Shown one piece after another: positions 8,137 to 16,732 of a DNA stretch of 64,000 nt. This stretch comes from CAJWOS01 sp964502005 (GTDB lineage Bacteria; Myxococcota_A; UBA796; UBA2385): positions 48,415 to 112,414 of the forward strand of contig CAZCUX010000026.1 of NCBI GenBank assembly GCA_964502005.1. The letters are read 5' to 3'. The notes beneath the pieces were generated by a model. That model searched no databases. It saw only the letters and a list, made by a program, of their open reading frames with translations, and was not told where the DNA came from. Both the position numbers and the translations under genes were made by a program. How positions within the stretch are numbered: position 1 is the stretch's first letter; each line of letters begins with the position of its first letter.

Positions 8137-9924
8137 CTAACGTGAACCAGCGCGAACGCCCGTCTCGTGGATAGACCAAACCTCGACCGAAGCACCCGCC
8201 CGCGACAAGCTATCGAGCCAAACCCGCTGGTCGTCTCGCAAAGCGTCGCCGGGGCCTTTGACCTCCACAAATACACATTCCTCTGGAATACGACTGGGAA
8301 ACAAGCCGTCTACCCGGATGGCTGGGCCGCGAAGCACACAAACGTCTGGAAAGCCGCGACGGGGAGCACCTTTTGCGAGTGCCGCCAAGATTTCGGCGCA
8401 CACGGGGCCCGTAATGCTCTCCAAAAACAAGGCCAAATGGGCCTCGGTCCATCGATTCCACACAACGCCGCGAATCGCTTCGCCCGCATGGTCGCGAAAG
8501 GCGGCGTGAAGGCGGCCAAGACCGTGGTCGCCGCGGATTTCGTGGAGCGCGTGGGCGAGCGGCGTCGCGCGGTGCTCGGCGAAGCTCGGCAAGCCGAGGT
8601 CGAGGGGGGCCATCGCAAGGCGACCCGAAAACATTCCCGGCACGGGCCAAAAGAGGACATCATAGAGAAGCAGTCCGAAGATGGTCGTCCACAGGTCGTT
8701 TTCGACATGTTCCGCGTGGCGCCCCCGTTGCCGCAATGTGTGAACAACCGCGGTCTCTACGTCGAAAGAGCCATTTCCCACGGTCCAGGTGGGGCGGCGG
8801 CCTGAATCGTCGCTGCGTACCAGCGCGAGGCTGCGCTCGTTGGGGGCGCGCAGGGGAGGGCTTGGGCGCCATGGCAGGCCCGATGCGCGGGCAAGGCGGC
8901 GACCGGTGCGTTCGAGTGCGAGGCGGCAGGCGGGATCGGTCGCCGGCAGGTCGAGCACCGTGCGACAAATGCGCGCGCCATCCGCAGCTTGACCGAGGTG
9001 TCCGAGGCAAATGGCTTGGCGTACCGCATGCGCGGCGCGCGGGTCTTGGGCGCGGATTCGTGTCCAAACAGACAGTGCTTCTTCGTATTCCCGCTTTCGT
9101 TCGAGCTCGGCGACGCCGGCCAATGCGACGGCGAGACCGTAGCGCGTGGCGCGGTGGCGGCGCTGCCACGGGGCGGAATTGCAGGGTTGCTCTACCAAAT
9201 GCAGCGCCGCGTCGAGGGCTCCGGGAGGAAGCGCGGGGGTGGCCAAACACTGGCGCGCCCAGCGCCGGGCCCGCTCATCGGCGAGGAGCGTGCGGCGGTC
9301 GGGGTAGAGCCCGACGCCCCCCATCGAAGGGACATCGGGAAAACGCACGACGCCCATACGCGACAACACGAGCATACGGAGGTCTCCGTCCGCACGCCCC
9401 AAAAATGCGCGGCACAGGCGGCGAAAGAGACCGCGATGACGGATCCAGATGCCAGGCCTGTCGAGCTCCCGCAGCAGAGTGTCGCCGCACGCGAGCAATC
9501 GTTCTTCGAGGACCTCTCGACGCCCGCTGCGGGGCAGGCGCAAACGCTTGCAGATGTCGGCGAGTTCGCTTCGGTCGTACAAAACGAGGCGCATCGAGGA
9601 GGGCAAGGGCGCGGAAGGAGTACACCACGCAAACCCATGACTCGCAAGTATTTCGGCGGTGCCGTTAATGTCGTCAATATCTGCGTAATCGAGGCGGTCA
9701 ATCGCGACTATTTGGTGTTTTCGATTGAAGAGGCGCGCAAATAGCGAGCGCGCCGGGTCGGGAAGGCGCTGCCATTTTCGAAGGACAAACCGTTCCCCCC
9801 GTGTAAGCAAACGTGACAGGACATCGAGTCCGCCGGCGACGGCGAGGTCGAGGTCTGCCATTGCCCAGGGTGTCTCTGCTTCTATTGACGCTCCATTGTC
9901 GTCCTCTGTCGCCAAATTGTCCAT
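8137..9924 (-). CDS. FAN1-like VRR-NUC DNA repair nuclease
   Basis: Structure-specific nucleases of the FAN1 family cut branched and cross-linked DNA. Here the C-terminal VRR-NUC site is complete: FPDVCV (Asp about 527), FVEVKGPGD (Glu 554, Lys 556) and a downstream Gln, the PD-(D/E)XK arrangement. Upstream, IFGLLLYDVLFWPVPGMF followed by APLDLGLPSF matches the FAN1-specific helical block. Residues about 120-180 (YDRSELADICKRLRLPRSG) fit the SAP DNA-binding motif, and the middle is helical and TPR-like. Length is about 595 residues. The start is uncertain: ATG 9924 (used here) and ATG 9861 both lack a clear ribosome site. The start codon shares the bases CATG with the divergent neighbour. Confidence 0.8.
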   Translation of the reverse strand: MDNLATEDDNGASIEAETPWAMADLDLAVAGGLDVLSRLLTRGERFVLRKWQRLPDPARSLFARLFNRKHQIVAIDRLDYADIDDINGTAEILASHGFAWCTPSAPLPSSMRLVLYDRSELADICKRLRLPRSGRREVLEERLLACGDTLLRELDRPGIWIRHRGLFRRLCRAFLGRADGDLRMLVLSRMGVVRFPDVPSMGGVGLYPDRRTLLADERARRWARQCLATPALPPGALDAALHLVEQPCNSAPWQRRHRATRYGLAVALAGVAELERKREYEEALSVWTRIRAQDPRAAHAVRQAICLGHLGQAADGARICRTVLDLPATDPACRLALERTGRRLARASGLPWRPSPPLRAPNERSLALVRSDDSGRRPTWTVGNGSFDVETAVVHTLRQRGRHAEHVENDLWTTIFGLLLYDVLFWPVPGMFSGRLAMAPLDLGLPSFAEHRATPLAHALHEIRGDHGLGRLHAAFRDHAGEAIRGVVWNRWTEAHLALFLESITGPVCAEILAALAKGAPRRGFPDVCVLRGPAIRVDGLFPSRIPEECVFVEVKGPGDALRDDQRVWLDSLSRAGASVEVWSIHETGVRAGSR

Positions 9925-10807
9925 GAAAAACGTCGAACTCCTGCCGTATGAGTCGGGGGCCAGCTTTCGTAAGTTAGCCGCTGCAGCCTGGTCCGCACCC
10001 CGCGAGCCCAATGTCTATGGTTCGATTACCGTACGAGCGGGGCCGTTGTTGGCTTGGTTGCACCGGCAAAGCGAAGTCCAGGACGAACACCTCACAGTTA
10101 CACACGCGGTCGTGCGCGCGGTTTCCGTCGTGTTGCGCAGACACCCCCACGCCAACGCATTTGTTCGGTTTGGCAGACTGGTGCGTCGACGGGACGTAGA
10201 TGTTTATGTTCATGTGCTCGTTCGGGAAGGCGAGGGGATGGCGATTGGCCATGCAGACCTTGCGGGGGTCCGCCTCAAAAATGCGGACCAGCTGCGCGTG
10301 GTTGACATCGCTCGCGCGATTTCGGCCCGCGCAGCCGCTATCCGCGCTGGCGAGGATGCCGTGTTCTTGCAGAACCAGCGGGACACCAACCGCTTGCCGC
10401 CTTGGCTGTTGGGACTGGGCATGCGGATTGCCGAGTTCTTCCAATATGGACTCAACCGAAGGACAGGCTGGATGGGCGTGCCCCCCGACCCCGTTGGGTC
10501 GGCAGAGGTCAGCAGTGTGGGCATGTTTGGCGTACGAACTGCCTACGGCCCCTTTTTTCCGCTCGCCCGGAACGCAATCGCGGTGGTCGCGGGCGCGGTC
10601 GAAGACGATGTGGTCGCAGTGGACGGAAAGCCAGTTGTAATGCCGACCTTGGTCCTCAACGCTACATTCGACCATCGTGTGATTGATGGATTCCACGCGG
10701 CGGTATTGACCCATGAGGTGCGTCAACTGCTCGAGCATCCCGCGCTTCTCGACGTGGATGCAAACGACGTGCAGATTCCTGATGGTCGCGCGTATATTTC
10801 GAAATGA
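9923..10807 (+). CDS. Stand-alone 2-oxoacid dehydrogenase E2 catalytic-domain protein
   Basis: The product is a CAT-like acyltransferase domain. It contains LTVTHAVVRAVSVVLRRHP near residue 45, a central SSVGMFGV-like strand, and the hallmark ATFDHRVIDGFHAA, in which the His and Asp correspond to the catalytic DHRxxDG motif of dihydrolipoyl acyltransferases. There is no lipoyl domain and no E1/E3-binding domain, and no E1 or E3 gene lies nearby. It may therefore act as an independent acyltransferase. ATG 9923 is used because homology begins just after it; the open frame extends to 9725 without plausible coding character. Length is 294 residues. Confidence 0.8.
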   Translation: MKNVELLPYESGASFRKLAAAAWSAPREPNVYGSITVRAGPLLAWLHRQSEVQDEHLTVTHAVVRAVSVVLRRHPHANAFVRFGRLVRRRDVDVYVHVLVREGEGMAIGHADLAGVRLKNADQLRVVDIARAISARAAAIRAGEDAVFLQNQRDTNRLPPWLLGLGMRIAEFFQYGLNRRTGWMGVPPDPVGSAEVSSVGMFGVRTAYGPFFPLARNAIAVVAGAVEDDVVAVDGKPVVMPTLVLNATFDHRVIDGFHAAVLTHEVRQLLEHPALLDVDANDVQIPDGRAYISK

Positions 10808-10835
10808 AAAAAGCCACCGTGAAGGTGACTTTTTT
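10807..10835. terminator. Bidirectional terminator between convergent E2-like gene and tRNA-Leu
   Basis: AAAAAAGCCACC (10807-10818) and GGTGACTTTTTT (10824-10835) pair over 12 positions with one mismatch around a GTGAA loop. The A and T tracts flank the GC stem, so the structure can terminate transcripts from both strands. Confidence 0.8.
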
Positions 10836-10857
10836 GCTGGTCCAACAGATGAAGGGG

Positions 10858-10941
10858 TAGAGGCGGAGGGACTCGAACCCTCACTCCCGTACGGGAAGCG
10901 GATTTTGAATCCGCCGCGTATACCGATTCCGCCACGCCTCC
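10858..10941 (-). tRNA. tRNA-Leu (anticodon CAA)
   Basis: Read on the minus strand, the acceptor GGAGGCG (from 10941) pairs with CGCCTCT ending at 10859 (G1.U72), with discriminator A at 10858. The anticodon stem GCGGA/TCCGC encloses TTCAAAA, giving anticodon CAA. A long variable arm (CCCGTACGGG) marks a class II tRNA, and the T arm contains GGTTCGAGTCC. The CCA end is not encoded (CCC follows). It reads the leucine codon UUG. Confidence 0.95.
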
Positions 10942-11040
10942 GTGGTCCCTTCGTCTGCGCTTCGCTGTGGTTCGGGTGTTTGTTTTTTACCCAGCGCCCG
11001 CCAGCGATAAAACCTTGTAACATGGGTCCACGGAGGCGAC

Positions 11041-11943
11041 ATGCCCAATCAAAAAATTCTGGGTGCGGATCGAGAAAATTTGGCTGCATTTCGCGGAGCG
11101 ACCGCATTCTTCGCCGTTATTATTTCTTTTTCGACGGCGTGCGGCTCGGGAAAAGGCACATCCACCGACGATGAGGCAGTGGGCGGTTCGCTTGATGGAA
11201 AGGTCGTAGATGGGCGGCTTATCGCCGACGTATACACCTGGAATTGCTACGACCCATCTACGGGCGCCGAATACCAGGGCGCGTTCGGCCAGGAAATCTC
11301 ATTGGAGTACGCGCCACGAGGGATCCCATCGCTCGACCTTCCAGCGGTCGGAACGTGTGAAGCGAGCGTCGATATGTTCCCCAACGATGCGGGCGCAAAT
11401 GCCCTTGACCTGCCCGGGCTAACGGATGACCCTGAGTGGGCATCCGATGTTGATGACGGCTCTCTGGCCCACTTGGGTACGGGCTATTACCGGGATGACG
11501 TGTACCCGAGCACGCGTACTTGTTATAGTACCGACGAAGTCATGGGCGGCGGCGTCGAGTTGGTGGCCGCCGAAGACTTGACGGGCGCACGCACGCCTGT
11601 CCCTGAAGAAGCACCAAATGTGCGTTTTGAAGGATTTTCCGGCTCTGCGCTCCAGTTCGGAGATCCAGCGACCATCTCGTGGGATGCGCACCTTTGGAAA
11701 GAAACCTGGGTGCAAGTTCGCCGCGAGAGAGAAGGGGAGGCCTGGGAGACGGTCACCTGCAATGTCACCGGACTCGACAGCTTCGCCTTGAACGAGGCCG
11801 TTTGGGGCTTGATGGATGCCAGCTTGAGCGTTGACCAGAACAACCTCTATGTCGGCTTTCAAACGCGGGATTCCCAAAGTGTTGCGGGCGGGCTCGTGGA
11901 GACGGTGACCCGCGCAATCGCTGTGGCCGTGGTTCAGGAATAG
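11041..11943 (+). CDS. Putative lipoprotein, unknown function
   Basis: ATG 11041 follows GGAGG by five bases. The 300-residue protein starts with a long signal peptide ending in IISFSTAC (lipobox Cys about residue 37) and a Gly/Ser/Asp-rich tether. The mature part is acidic, beta-rich and contains a few scattered Cys (e.g. YTWNCYDP, VGTCEASVD, STRTCYST, ETVTCNVTG) that could form disulfides. No known domain is recognised. It lies alone, downstream of a divergent tRNA. Confidence 0.65.
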   Translation: MPNQKILGADRENLAAFRGATAFFAVIISFSTACGSGKGTSTDDEAVGGSLDGKVVDGRLIADVYTWNCYDPSTGAEYQGAFGQEISLEYAPRGIPSLDLPAVGTCEASVDMFPNDAGANALDLPGLTDDPEWASDVDDGSLAHLGTGYYRDDVYPSTRTCYSTDEVMGGGVELVAAEDLTGARTPVPEEAPNVRFEGFSGSALQFGDPATISWDAHLWKETWVQVRREREGEAWETVTCNVTGLDSFALNEAVWGLMDASLSVDQNNLYVGFQTRDSQSVAGGLVETVTRAIAVAVVQE

Positions 11944-12175
11944 TCTGCCACTTCGCCCGCCATCGGTATAGCCCCACGGTTCTTGTGGGGATAAGGTCAT
12001 CGCGCCTGCGGTCGTTTTGCGTTCCCGCCGACCACGAGCAGGCTACACTTCTGGTCCCTCGGCTTTCCCTTCGCCCCCGCGCAGCTTTGGCGGTCCCTTC
12101 GCCCCCCGCTTTGAGGGCAGCCTCCGGCGGGAAACAAAATCCGCTCACTTGGCCCACCACCAGCCCTGGTCTCCT

Positions 12176-13000
12176 ATGTCCCTTCCCACCGTACTTGTCG
12201 TCGACCCTAGCCCAAACTCCGCGCGCACGATTTCGTCGGCGCTGCAAGGGCGGGCATGGAACGTGGTGTCCGCACGTTCGGCAGATGCCGCGCTCGATGC
12301 CGCTCGTGGTCACGACATCGGCTTGGTGGTGGTGGCTGCGTCGCTGCCGGGCACCAATGGGTATGAGTTCGCAGCCAACGCCCGCGAGCAATGGCCTGCC
12401 GCAAGCACCATCCTGTTGACGGGTGGGTTTGAGGTCTACAATCGGCGAAAGGCGGATGAAGCGGGAGTCGCCGCCCATCTTACGAAGCCCCTGCAAGAGG
12501 GCCGGTATCTGGAAGCGATGCAGGGCATTACCGGTGCGCTCGCGCCGATGGCGGCTCCGGTCGAGCAAGCGCCCGCACCGGCACCCGCGCCGGTCCTCAC
12601 AGCTCCTCCCGCCCCGCCGGCCCCTCCGCCGCCCGTTGTGGCGCCGCCGCCGGTGATTCCCGTGCGCACAGCGGCCCCGATGGCGCCCGTCGAGCCGCCG
12701 CGTCCGCCGATTTCAAATGAACGTCTGGCAACCTTCCTGCCGCGGGACTATACAGATGTTCCCCCAGTGCGGGTTGATCCCGAGGTCGTAGGCCCTGCCG
12801 TTGAGCGGGCAATCCTAGAGGTGCTCCCGGAGGTCGTTGAAGCTGTCCTGCGCCATGCGCTCGGCAGCTCCACCGCCTTCCGGGATCTCGTCGCCGCTGC
12901 GGTCGACGAGGCCGTTCGCGAGTCCTTGCCGGACATCGCAACCAAAGTGGTCCGTGAGCGCCTCGCCCAGCTAGAGGCGCGCGCGGACTCCTCCCAGTAA
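12176..13000 (+). CDS. Pseudo-receiver domain protein with Pro-rich linker
   Basis: Residues about 3-120 have the CheY-like fold pattern: VLVVDPSPN, then LVVVAASLPGTNGYEF, then ILLTGGF, then AHLTKPL. The switch Thr and the conserved Lys are kept. The position of the phospho-accepting Asp is Ala (VVVAAS where LVLLDxSLPG is normal), and the second N-terminal acidic residue is lost. Phosphorylation is therefore unlikely. A long Pro/Ala linker (about 120-185) leads to a C-terminal amphipathic region (FRDLVAAAVDEAVRESL) probably forming a helical oligomerisation segment. ATG 12176 is chosen since the upstream open frame is not protein-like. valS starts 65 bases downstream. Confidence 0.75.
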   Translation: MSLPTVLVVDPSPNSARTISSALQGRAWNVVSARSADAALDAARGHDIGLVVVAASLPGTNGYEFAANAREQWPAASTILLTGGFEVYNRRKADEAGVAAHLTKPLQEGRYLEAMQGITGALAPMAAPVEQAPAPAPAPVLTAPPAPPAPPPPVVAPPPVIPVRTAAPMAPVEPPRPPISNERLATFLPRDYTDVPPVRVDPEVVGPAVERAILEVLPEVVEAVLRHALGSSTAFRDLVAAAVDEAVRESLPDIATKVVRERLAQLEARADSSQ

Positions 13001-13065
13001 TTGCACCTGAAACCTTTGATTTGCCCCTGTGGTGGCATCGGCCACGCACGCGGGGAGGTTGAGTC

Positions 13066-15756
13066 ATGTCTAAGTCTACACCAATGCCCGAACACGCGTT
13101 CCCCCGACCCGAAGGGGCACTGCCCCGCACCTACGACGCCCACGATGCCGCTGACCGCTACTACCCCGAGTGGGAGAGCGCGGGCCTGTTCACGGCAGAC
13201 CCCAACGCAGAGGGCGAGCCGTACAGCATCGTCATCCCGCCCCCGAACGTCACGGGCTCCTTGCACATGGGGCATGCCCTCAACAACACGTTGCAGGACG
13301 TGCTCATTCGCTACAAGCGAATGGACGGCTACAACACCCTTTGGGTCCCCGGCACCGACCATGCGGGAATCGCGACCCAATGGGTGGTCGAGCGGCAGCT
13401 CCGAGCGCAAGGCATTGAACGAAAAGAGCTTGGCCGTGAGGCATTCCTCGAACGGGTGTGGGCCTGGAAAGAAGAAAGCGGTGGCACCATTACCCACCAG
13501 CTGCGCAAGCTCGGGGTGTCGTGCGACTGGAGCCGGGAACGCTTTACGATGGACGAAGGCCTGAGCGAAGCCGTCCGTGAAGTGTTCGTGCGCTATTTCG
13601 AGCAGGGCTTGATTTACCGCGCCGAGCGCCTCATCAACTGGGACCCCATCGGCCTCACCGCGCTCTCCGACCTCGAAGTGGAGGCCGAAGAAGGAGCCAA
13701 GGGCGAGCTCTGGAGCTTCGCGTACACCTTGTCCGAGCCGCTCGTGCGCGACGACGGCTCCGTGCTGACCGAGATTGTGGTCGCGACCACACGTCCCGAG
13801 ACCATGCTCGGTGACACCGCCATCGCCGTGCATCCCGAGGATGTCCGCTACAAAGACCTCATCGGCAAGACCGTCAAGCACCCCTTCGTCGACCGGCAGA
13901 TTCCGATTGTGGGAGACGCCGTGCTGGTGGACCCCGCATTCGGTTCTGGGGCGGTCAAAATTACGCCTGCCCACGACTTCAATGACTTTGAGGTGGGCCG
14001 TCGTCACAAGCTAGAGATGATCAACATCTTCACGCTTGACGCCAAGGTCAACGACAAAGGTGGCCGCTTCGCTGGCATGGACCGCTTTGCGGCGCGCACG
14101 GCCATCAAGGAAGCCATCGAAGCCCTTGGCTTGTTCCGCGGCACCAAAGAGCATGAGCTTGCGTTGCCCCGGTCCCAGCGAAGTGGTGCGGTGGTCGAGC
14201 CGATGCTGTCGACCCAATGGTTCGTGCGCATGAAGCCCCTCGCAGGTCCGGCCGTGGCGTCGGTCGAGCGCGAGTTCGTCAAATTTGTGCCGAAGCAGTG
14301 GGAAAATACCTACTACGCATGGATGCGTGACATCAAGGACTGGTGCATTAGCCGCCAGCTTTGGTGGGGACACCGCATTCCTGCTTGGTACGATGCCGCG
14401 GGCAACTGCTTTGTGGGGCGCTCGGAAGCCGAAGTGCGCGCGAAGCACCAACTCGCCGAAGATGTCGTGCTCACCCAAGACGAAGACGTGCTCGATACTT
14501 GGTTTAGCTCCGCATTGTGGCCGTTTTCGACTCTTGGCTGGCCAAACTACACGCCGGAACTCAAAAAGTACTACCCCACCAGCGTGCTTATCACTGGCTT
14601 TGACATCATCTTCTTCTGGGTCGCCCGAATGGTGTACAGCGGCCAGCACTTCATGGGCGAAGTGCCGTTCCGCGATGTCTACATTCACGCCCTGGTGCGC
14701 GACGAGCACGGGCAAAAGATGTCGAAGACCAAGGGCAACGTCGTTGACCCTCTCGATGGCATCGCGCAATACGGCGTCGATGCGTTCCGGTTTACGTTGG
14801 TGGCCATGGCCGCCCAAGGCCGCGACATCTTGTGGGCCCCGGCCCGCGCCGAAGGCTACGTCAAGTTCCAAAACAAGCTGTGGCAGGCATTCCGCTTTGC
14901 CATGATGCACCTTGAGTCCTACGACCCCAACGCCGCGCGCGCGTATTCGCCTTACGACCACTGGATTCGCGTTCGCTTGGGTGCCGCCGTTGGCCGTGTG
15001 CGGGCAGCGCTCGATGCGTATCGATTCAACGAAGCCGCAGGCGAAGTCTACGCCTTCATCTGGGACGAGCTGTGCGACTGGTTCTTGGAGCTCTCCAAGG
15101 GCACGCTGTACAACGACTCCCCCGAAGCCGCCGCTTTGCAGATGGGGGCACGCCACACCCTGCTCGATGTGTTTCACGCCTTGGCCCGCTTGGTTCATCC
15201 ATTCATGCCGTTCTTGGCTGAAGAGCTATGGCGTCGCCTCCCGGGAACTTCGGGCACGGTGTGTACCGCGCCCTATCCAAAGACCTCGGATTTCCCGGCG
15301 GATGATGGCGCGCTCAATGAGGTCAAGCACCTTCAGGAGCATATCGTCGCGATTCGGCGGATTCGGGCAGCGATGGACATCAAGCCCAAGCAAGCGCTCA
15401 AGCTGCAAGCAATGGATGTTGCGTTGTTGCAGCGCCACACCCAGGCCCTCGACGACCTCGCGGGGGTCTCGGAGGTGGTGCAGGGTGGCCGGGCAGGAAT
15501 TTGCGCGACGGCCGTTGTGCGTGGCCAAGAGTTGTACCTTCCGCTCGAAGGCATCATCGACATCGAGGCCGAACAAGCCCGTCTCGACGATCAAATCGGA
15601 AAAACAGAAAAAGACGTGTCTGCGCTGACACGGCGCCTCAACCCGGGATTCAAGGCCAAGGCACCAGCCGACGTCGTCGCGGAGTTCGAAGCGAAGCTGT
15701 TGAGCGCCCAAGACCGTCTCGCACGCTTGCAAGAAGCGCGCGCGCTCTTAGGCTGA
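13066..15756 (+). CDS. valS: Valyl-tRNA synthetase
   Basis: The 896-residue class I synthetase charges tRNA-Val. The HIGH-type motif is PPPNVTGSLHMGH (HMGH at residues 67-70), and the KMSKS-type motif is KMSKTKGNVVDP (Lys 551). The CP1 editing domain includes TTRPETMLGDTAIAVHP. The anticodon-binding helical domain is followed by the C-terminal coiled-coil arm (VSALTRRLNPGFKAKAPADV) typical of ValS. ATG 13066 has GGGGAGG nine bases upstream. nadC follows 79 bases after the stop. Confidence 0.97.
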   Translation: MSKSTPMPEHAFPRPEGALPRTYDAHDAADRYYPEWESAGLFTADPNAEGEPYSIVIPPPNVTGSLHMGHALNNTLQDVLIRYKRMDGYNTLWVPGTDHAGIATQWVVERQLRAQGIERKELGREAFLERVWAWKEESGGTITHQLRKLGVSCDWSRERFTMDEGLSEAVREVFVRYFEQGLIYRAERLINWDPIGLTALSDLEVEAEEGAKGELWSFAYTLSEPLVRDDGSVLTEIVVATTRPETMLGDTAIAVHPEDVRYKDLIGKTVKHPFVDRQIPIVGDAVLVDPAFGSGAVKITPAHDFNDFEVGRRHKLEMINIFTLDAKVNDKGGRFAGMDRFAARTAIKEAIEALGLFRGTKEHELALPRSQRSGAVVEPMLSTQWFVRMKPLAGPAVASVEREFVKFVPKQWENTYYAWMRDIKDWCISRQLWWGHRIPAWYDAAGNCFVGRSEAEVRAKHQLAEDVVLTQDEDVLDTWFSSALWPFSTLGWPNYTPELKKYYPTSVLITGFDIIFFWVARMVYSGQHFMGEVPFRDVYIHALVRDEHGQKMSKTKGNVVDPLDGIAQYGVDAFRFTLVAMAAQGRDILWAPARAEGYVKFQNKLWQAFRFAMMHLESYDPNAARAYSPYDHWIRVRLGAAVGRVRAALDAYRFNEAAGEVYAFIWDELCDWFLELSKGTLYNDSPEAAALQMGARHTLLDVFHALARLVHPFMPFLAEELWRRLPGTSGTVCTAPYPKTSDFPADDGALNEVKHLQEHIVAIRRIRAAMDIKPKQALKLQAMDVALLQRHTQALDDLAGVSEVVQGGRAGICATAVVRGQELYLPLEGIIDIEAEQARLDDQIGKTEKDVSALTRRLNPGFKAKAPADVVAEFEAKLLSAQDRLARLQEARALLG

Positions 15757-15835
15757 CCGCAAATCGTTCGGCCTCTCGCCGATGCGGGGGGCCGTCCGCC
15801 GGCGTTTTCCGGCAGCGATGCGATGGGAGACTGCT

Positions 15836-16687
15836 ATGAACCTTGCCGCTCTCGTACAACACGCCCTCGAAGAGGACGTCGGCACGGGCGATGTCACCAC
15901 ATTGGCCACCGTGGCGCAAGCAACCCGCGGGAGTGGTGTGATTCGCGCCAAGTCTCCGTTGGTCGTTTGCGGCCATCGCGAGGCGAGCGAGGTCTTTCGG
16001 CAGGTGGGGGAAGGAGCCGTTGTCTATGCTCCCCAAGTCGCCGAAGGTGAGGTCGCGATGCCCGGCCAGGTGGTCGCGACACTTTCGGGCCCGCTTTCAT
16101 ATATCTTGACGGGTGAGCGGGTAGCGCTGAACTTTTTGATGATGTTGTCGGGTATCGCGACCCACACGCGCCAAACCGTGTCGGTTCTTCCCGCGGGAAC
16201 CACATTGAAAGTCACCGACACCCGAAAGACCGCGCCGATGCTGCGGGAGCCCCAGCGGCGGGCGGTTCGGATCGGCGGCGGGGCAAACCATCGCTTTGCA
16301 CTCTACGACGGCATCCTCATCAAGGACAATCACATCGTCGCGGCGGGCGGTATCACTGCCGCGGTTCGTGCTGCGCGCGCCACCGCGCACCACCTGCTCC
16401 GTGTCGAGGTCGAGGTCGAGACCATCGAAGGCGCCCACGAAGCAGTATTGGCGGGCGCGGACGTCGTGATGCTCGACAACATGGATGATGAGGCCATTCA
16501 GCGAGCACTTGATGCGTTTCGTGGCCGGGTCTTGTTTGAGGTGAGCGGAAACATCACGGCCGAGCGCTTGCCCCGGCTTGCCGAAATGGGCGTCGACATC
16601 GTCAGTATCGGTGGACTTATCCACCAAGCGCGTTGGGCAGACCTCTCCTTGAAGCTCACGCTCGTCGCGCCATCTGCGAACCTATAA
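15836..16687 (+). CDS. nadC: Nicotinate-nucleotide pyrophosphorylase (carboxylating)
   Basis: Quinolinate phosphoribosyltransferase converts quinolinate and PRPP to nicotinate mononucleotide in de novo NAD synthesis. EEDVGTGDVTT is at the N-terminus, followed by LNFLMMLSGIATHTR and KVTDTRKTAPMLR. The barrel segments RIGGGANHRFALYDGILIKDNHI, VEVETIEGAHEAVLAGADVV and VSGNITAERL are all conserved; these contain the Arg/Lys/Asp residues that bind quinolinate and PRPP. Length (283) is normal. ATG 15836 is used since GGGAGA precedes it by five bases. It could be cotranscribed with valS. Confidence 0.95.
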   Translation: MNLAALVQHALEEDVGTGDVTTLATVAQATRGSGVIRAKSPLVVCGHREASEVFRQVGEGAVVYAPQVAEGEVAMPGQVVATLSGPLSYILTGERVALNFLMMLSGIATHTRQTVSVLPAGTTLKVTDTRKTAPMLREPQRRAVRIGGGANHRFALYDGILIKDNHIVAAGGITAAVRAARATAHHLLRVEVEVETIEGAHEAVLAGADVVMLDNMDDEAIQRALDAFRGRVLFEVSGNITAERLPRLAEMGVDIVSIGGLIHQARWADLSLKLTLVAPSANL

Positions 16688-16732
16688 GCCCGAACTTCTG
16701 TTTCCGATGTTAGGATGACCGCCGGAGGACCC

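Noticed and set aside
11971..11990. Hairpin CCCCAC...GTGGGG after the lipoprotein at 11041
   Set aside because: A stem is present but no T tract follows, so I do not call it a terminator.
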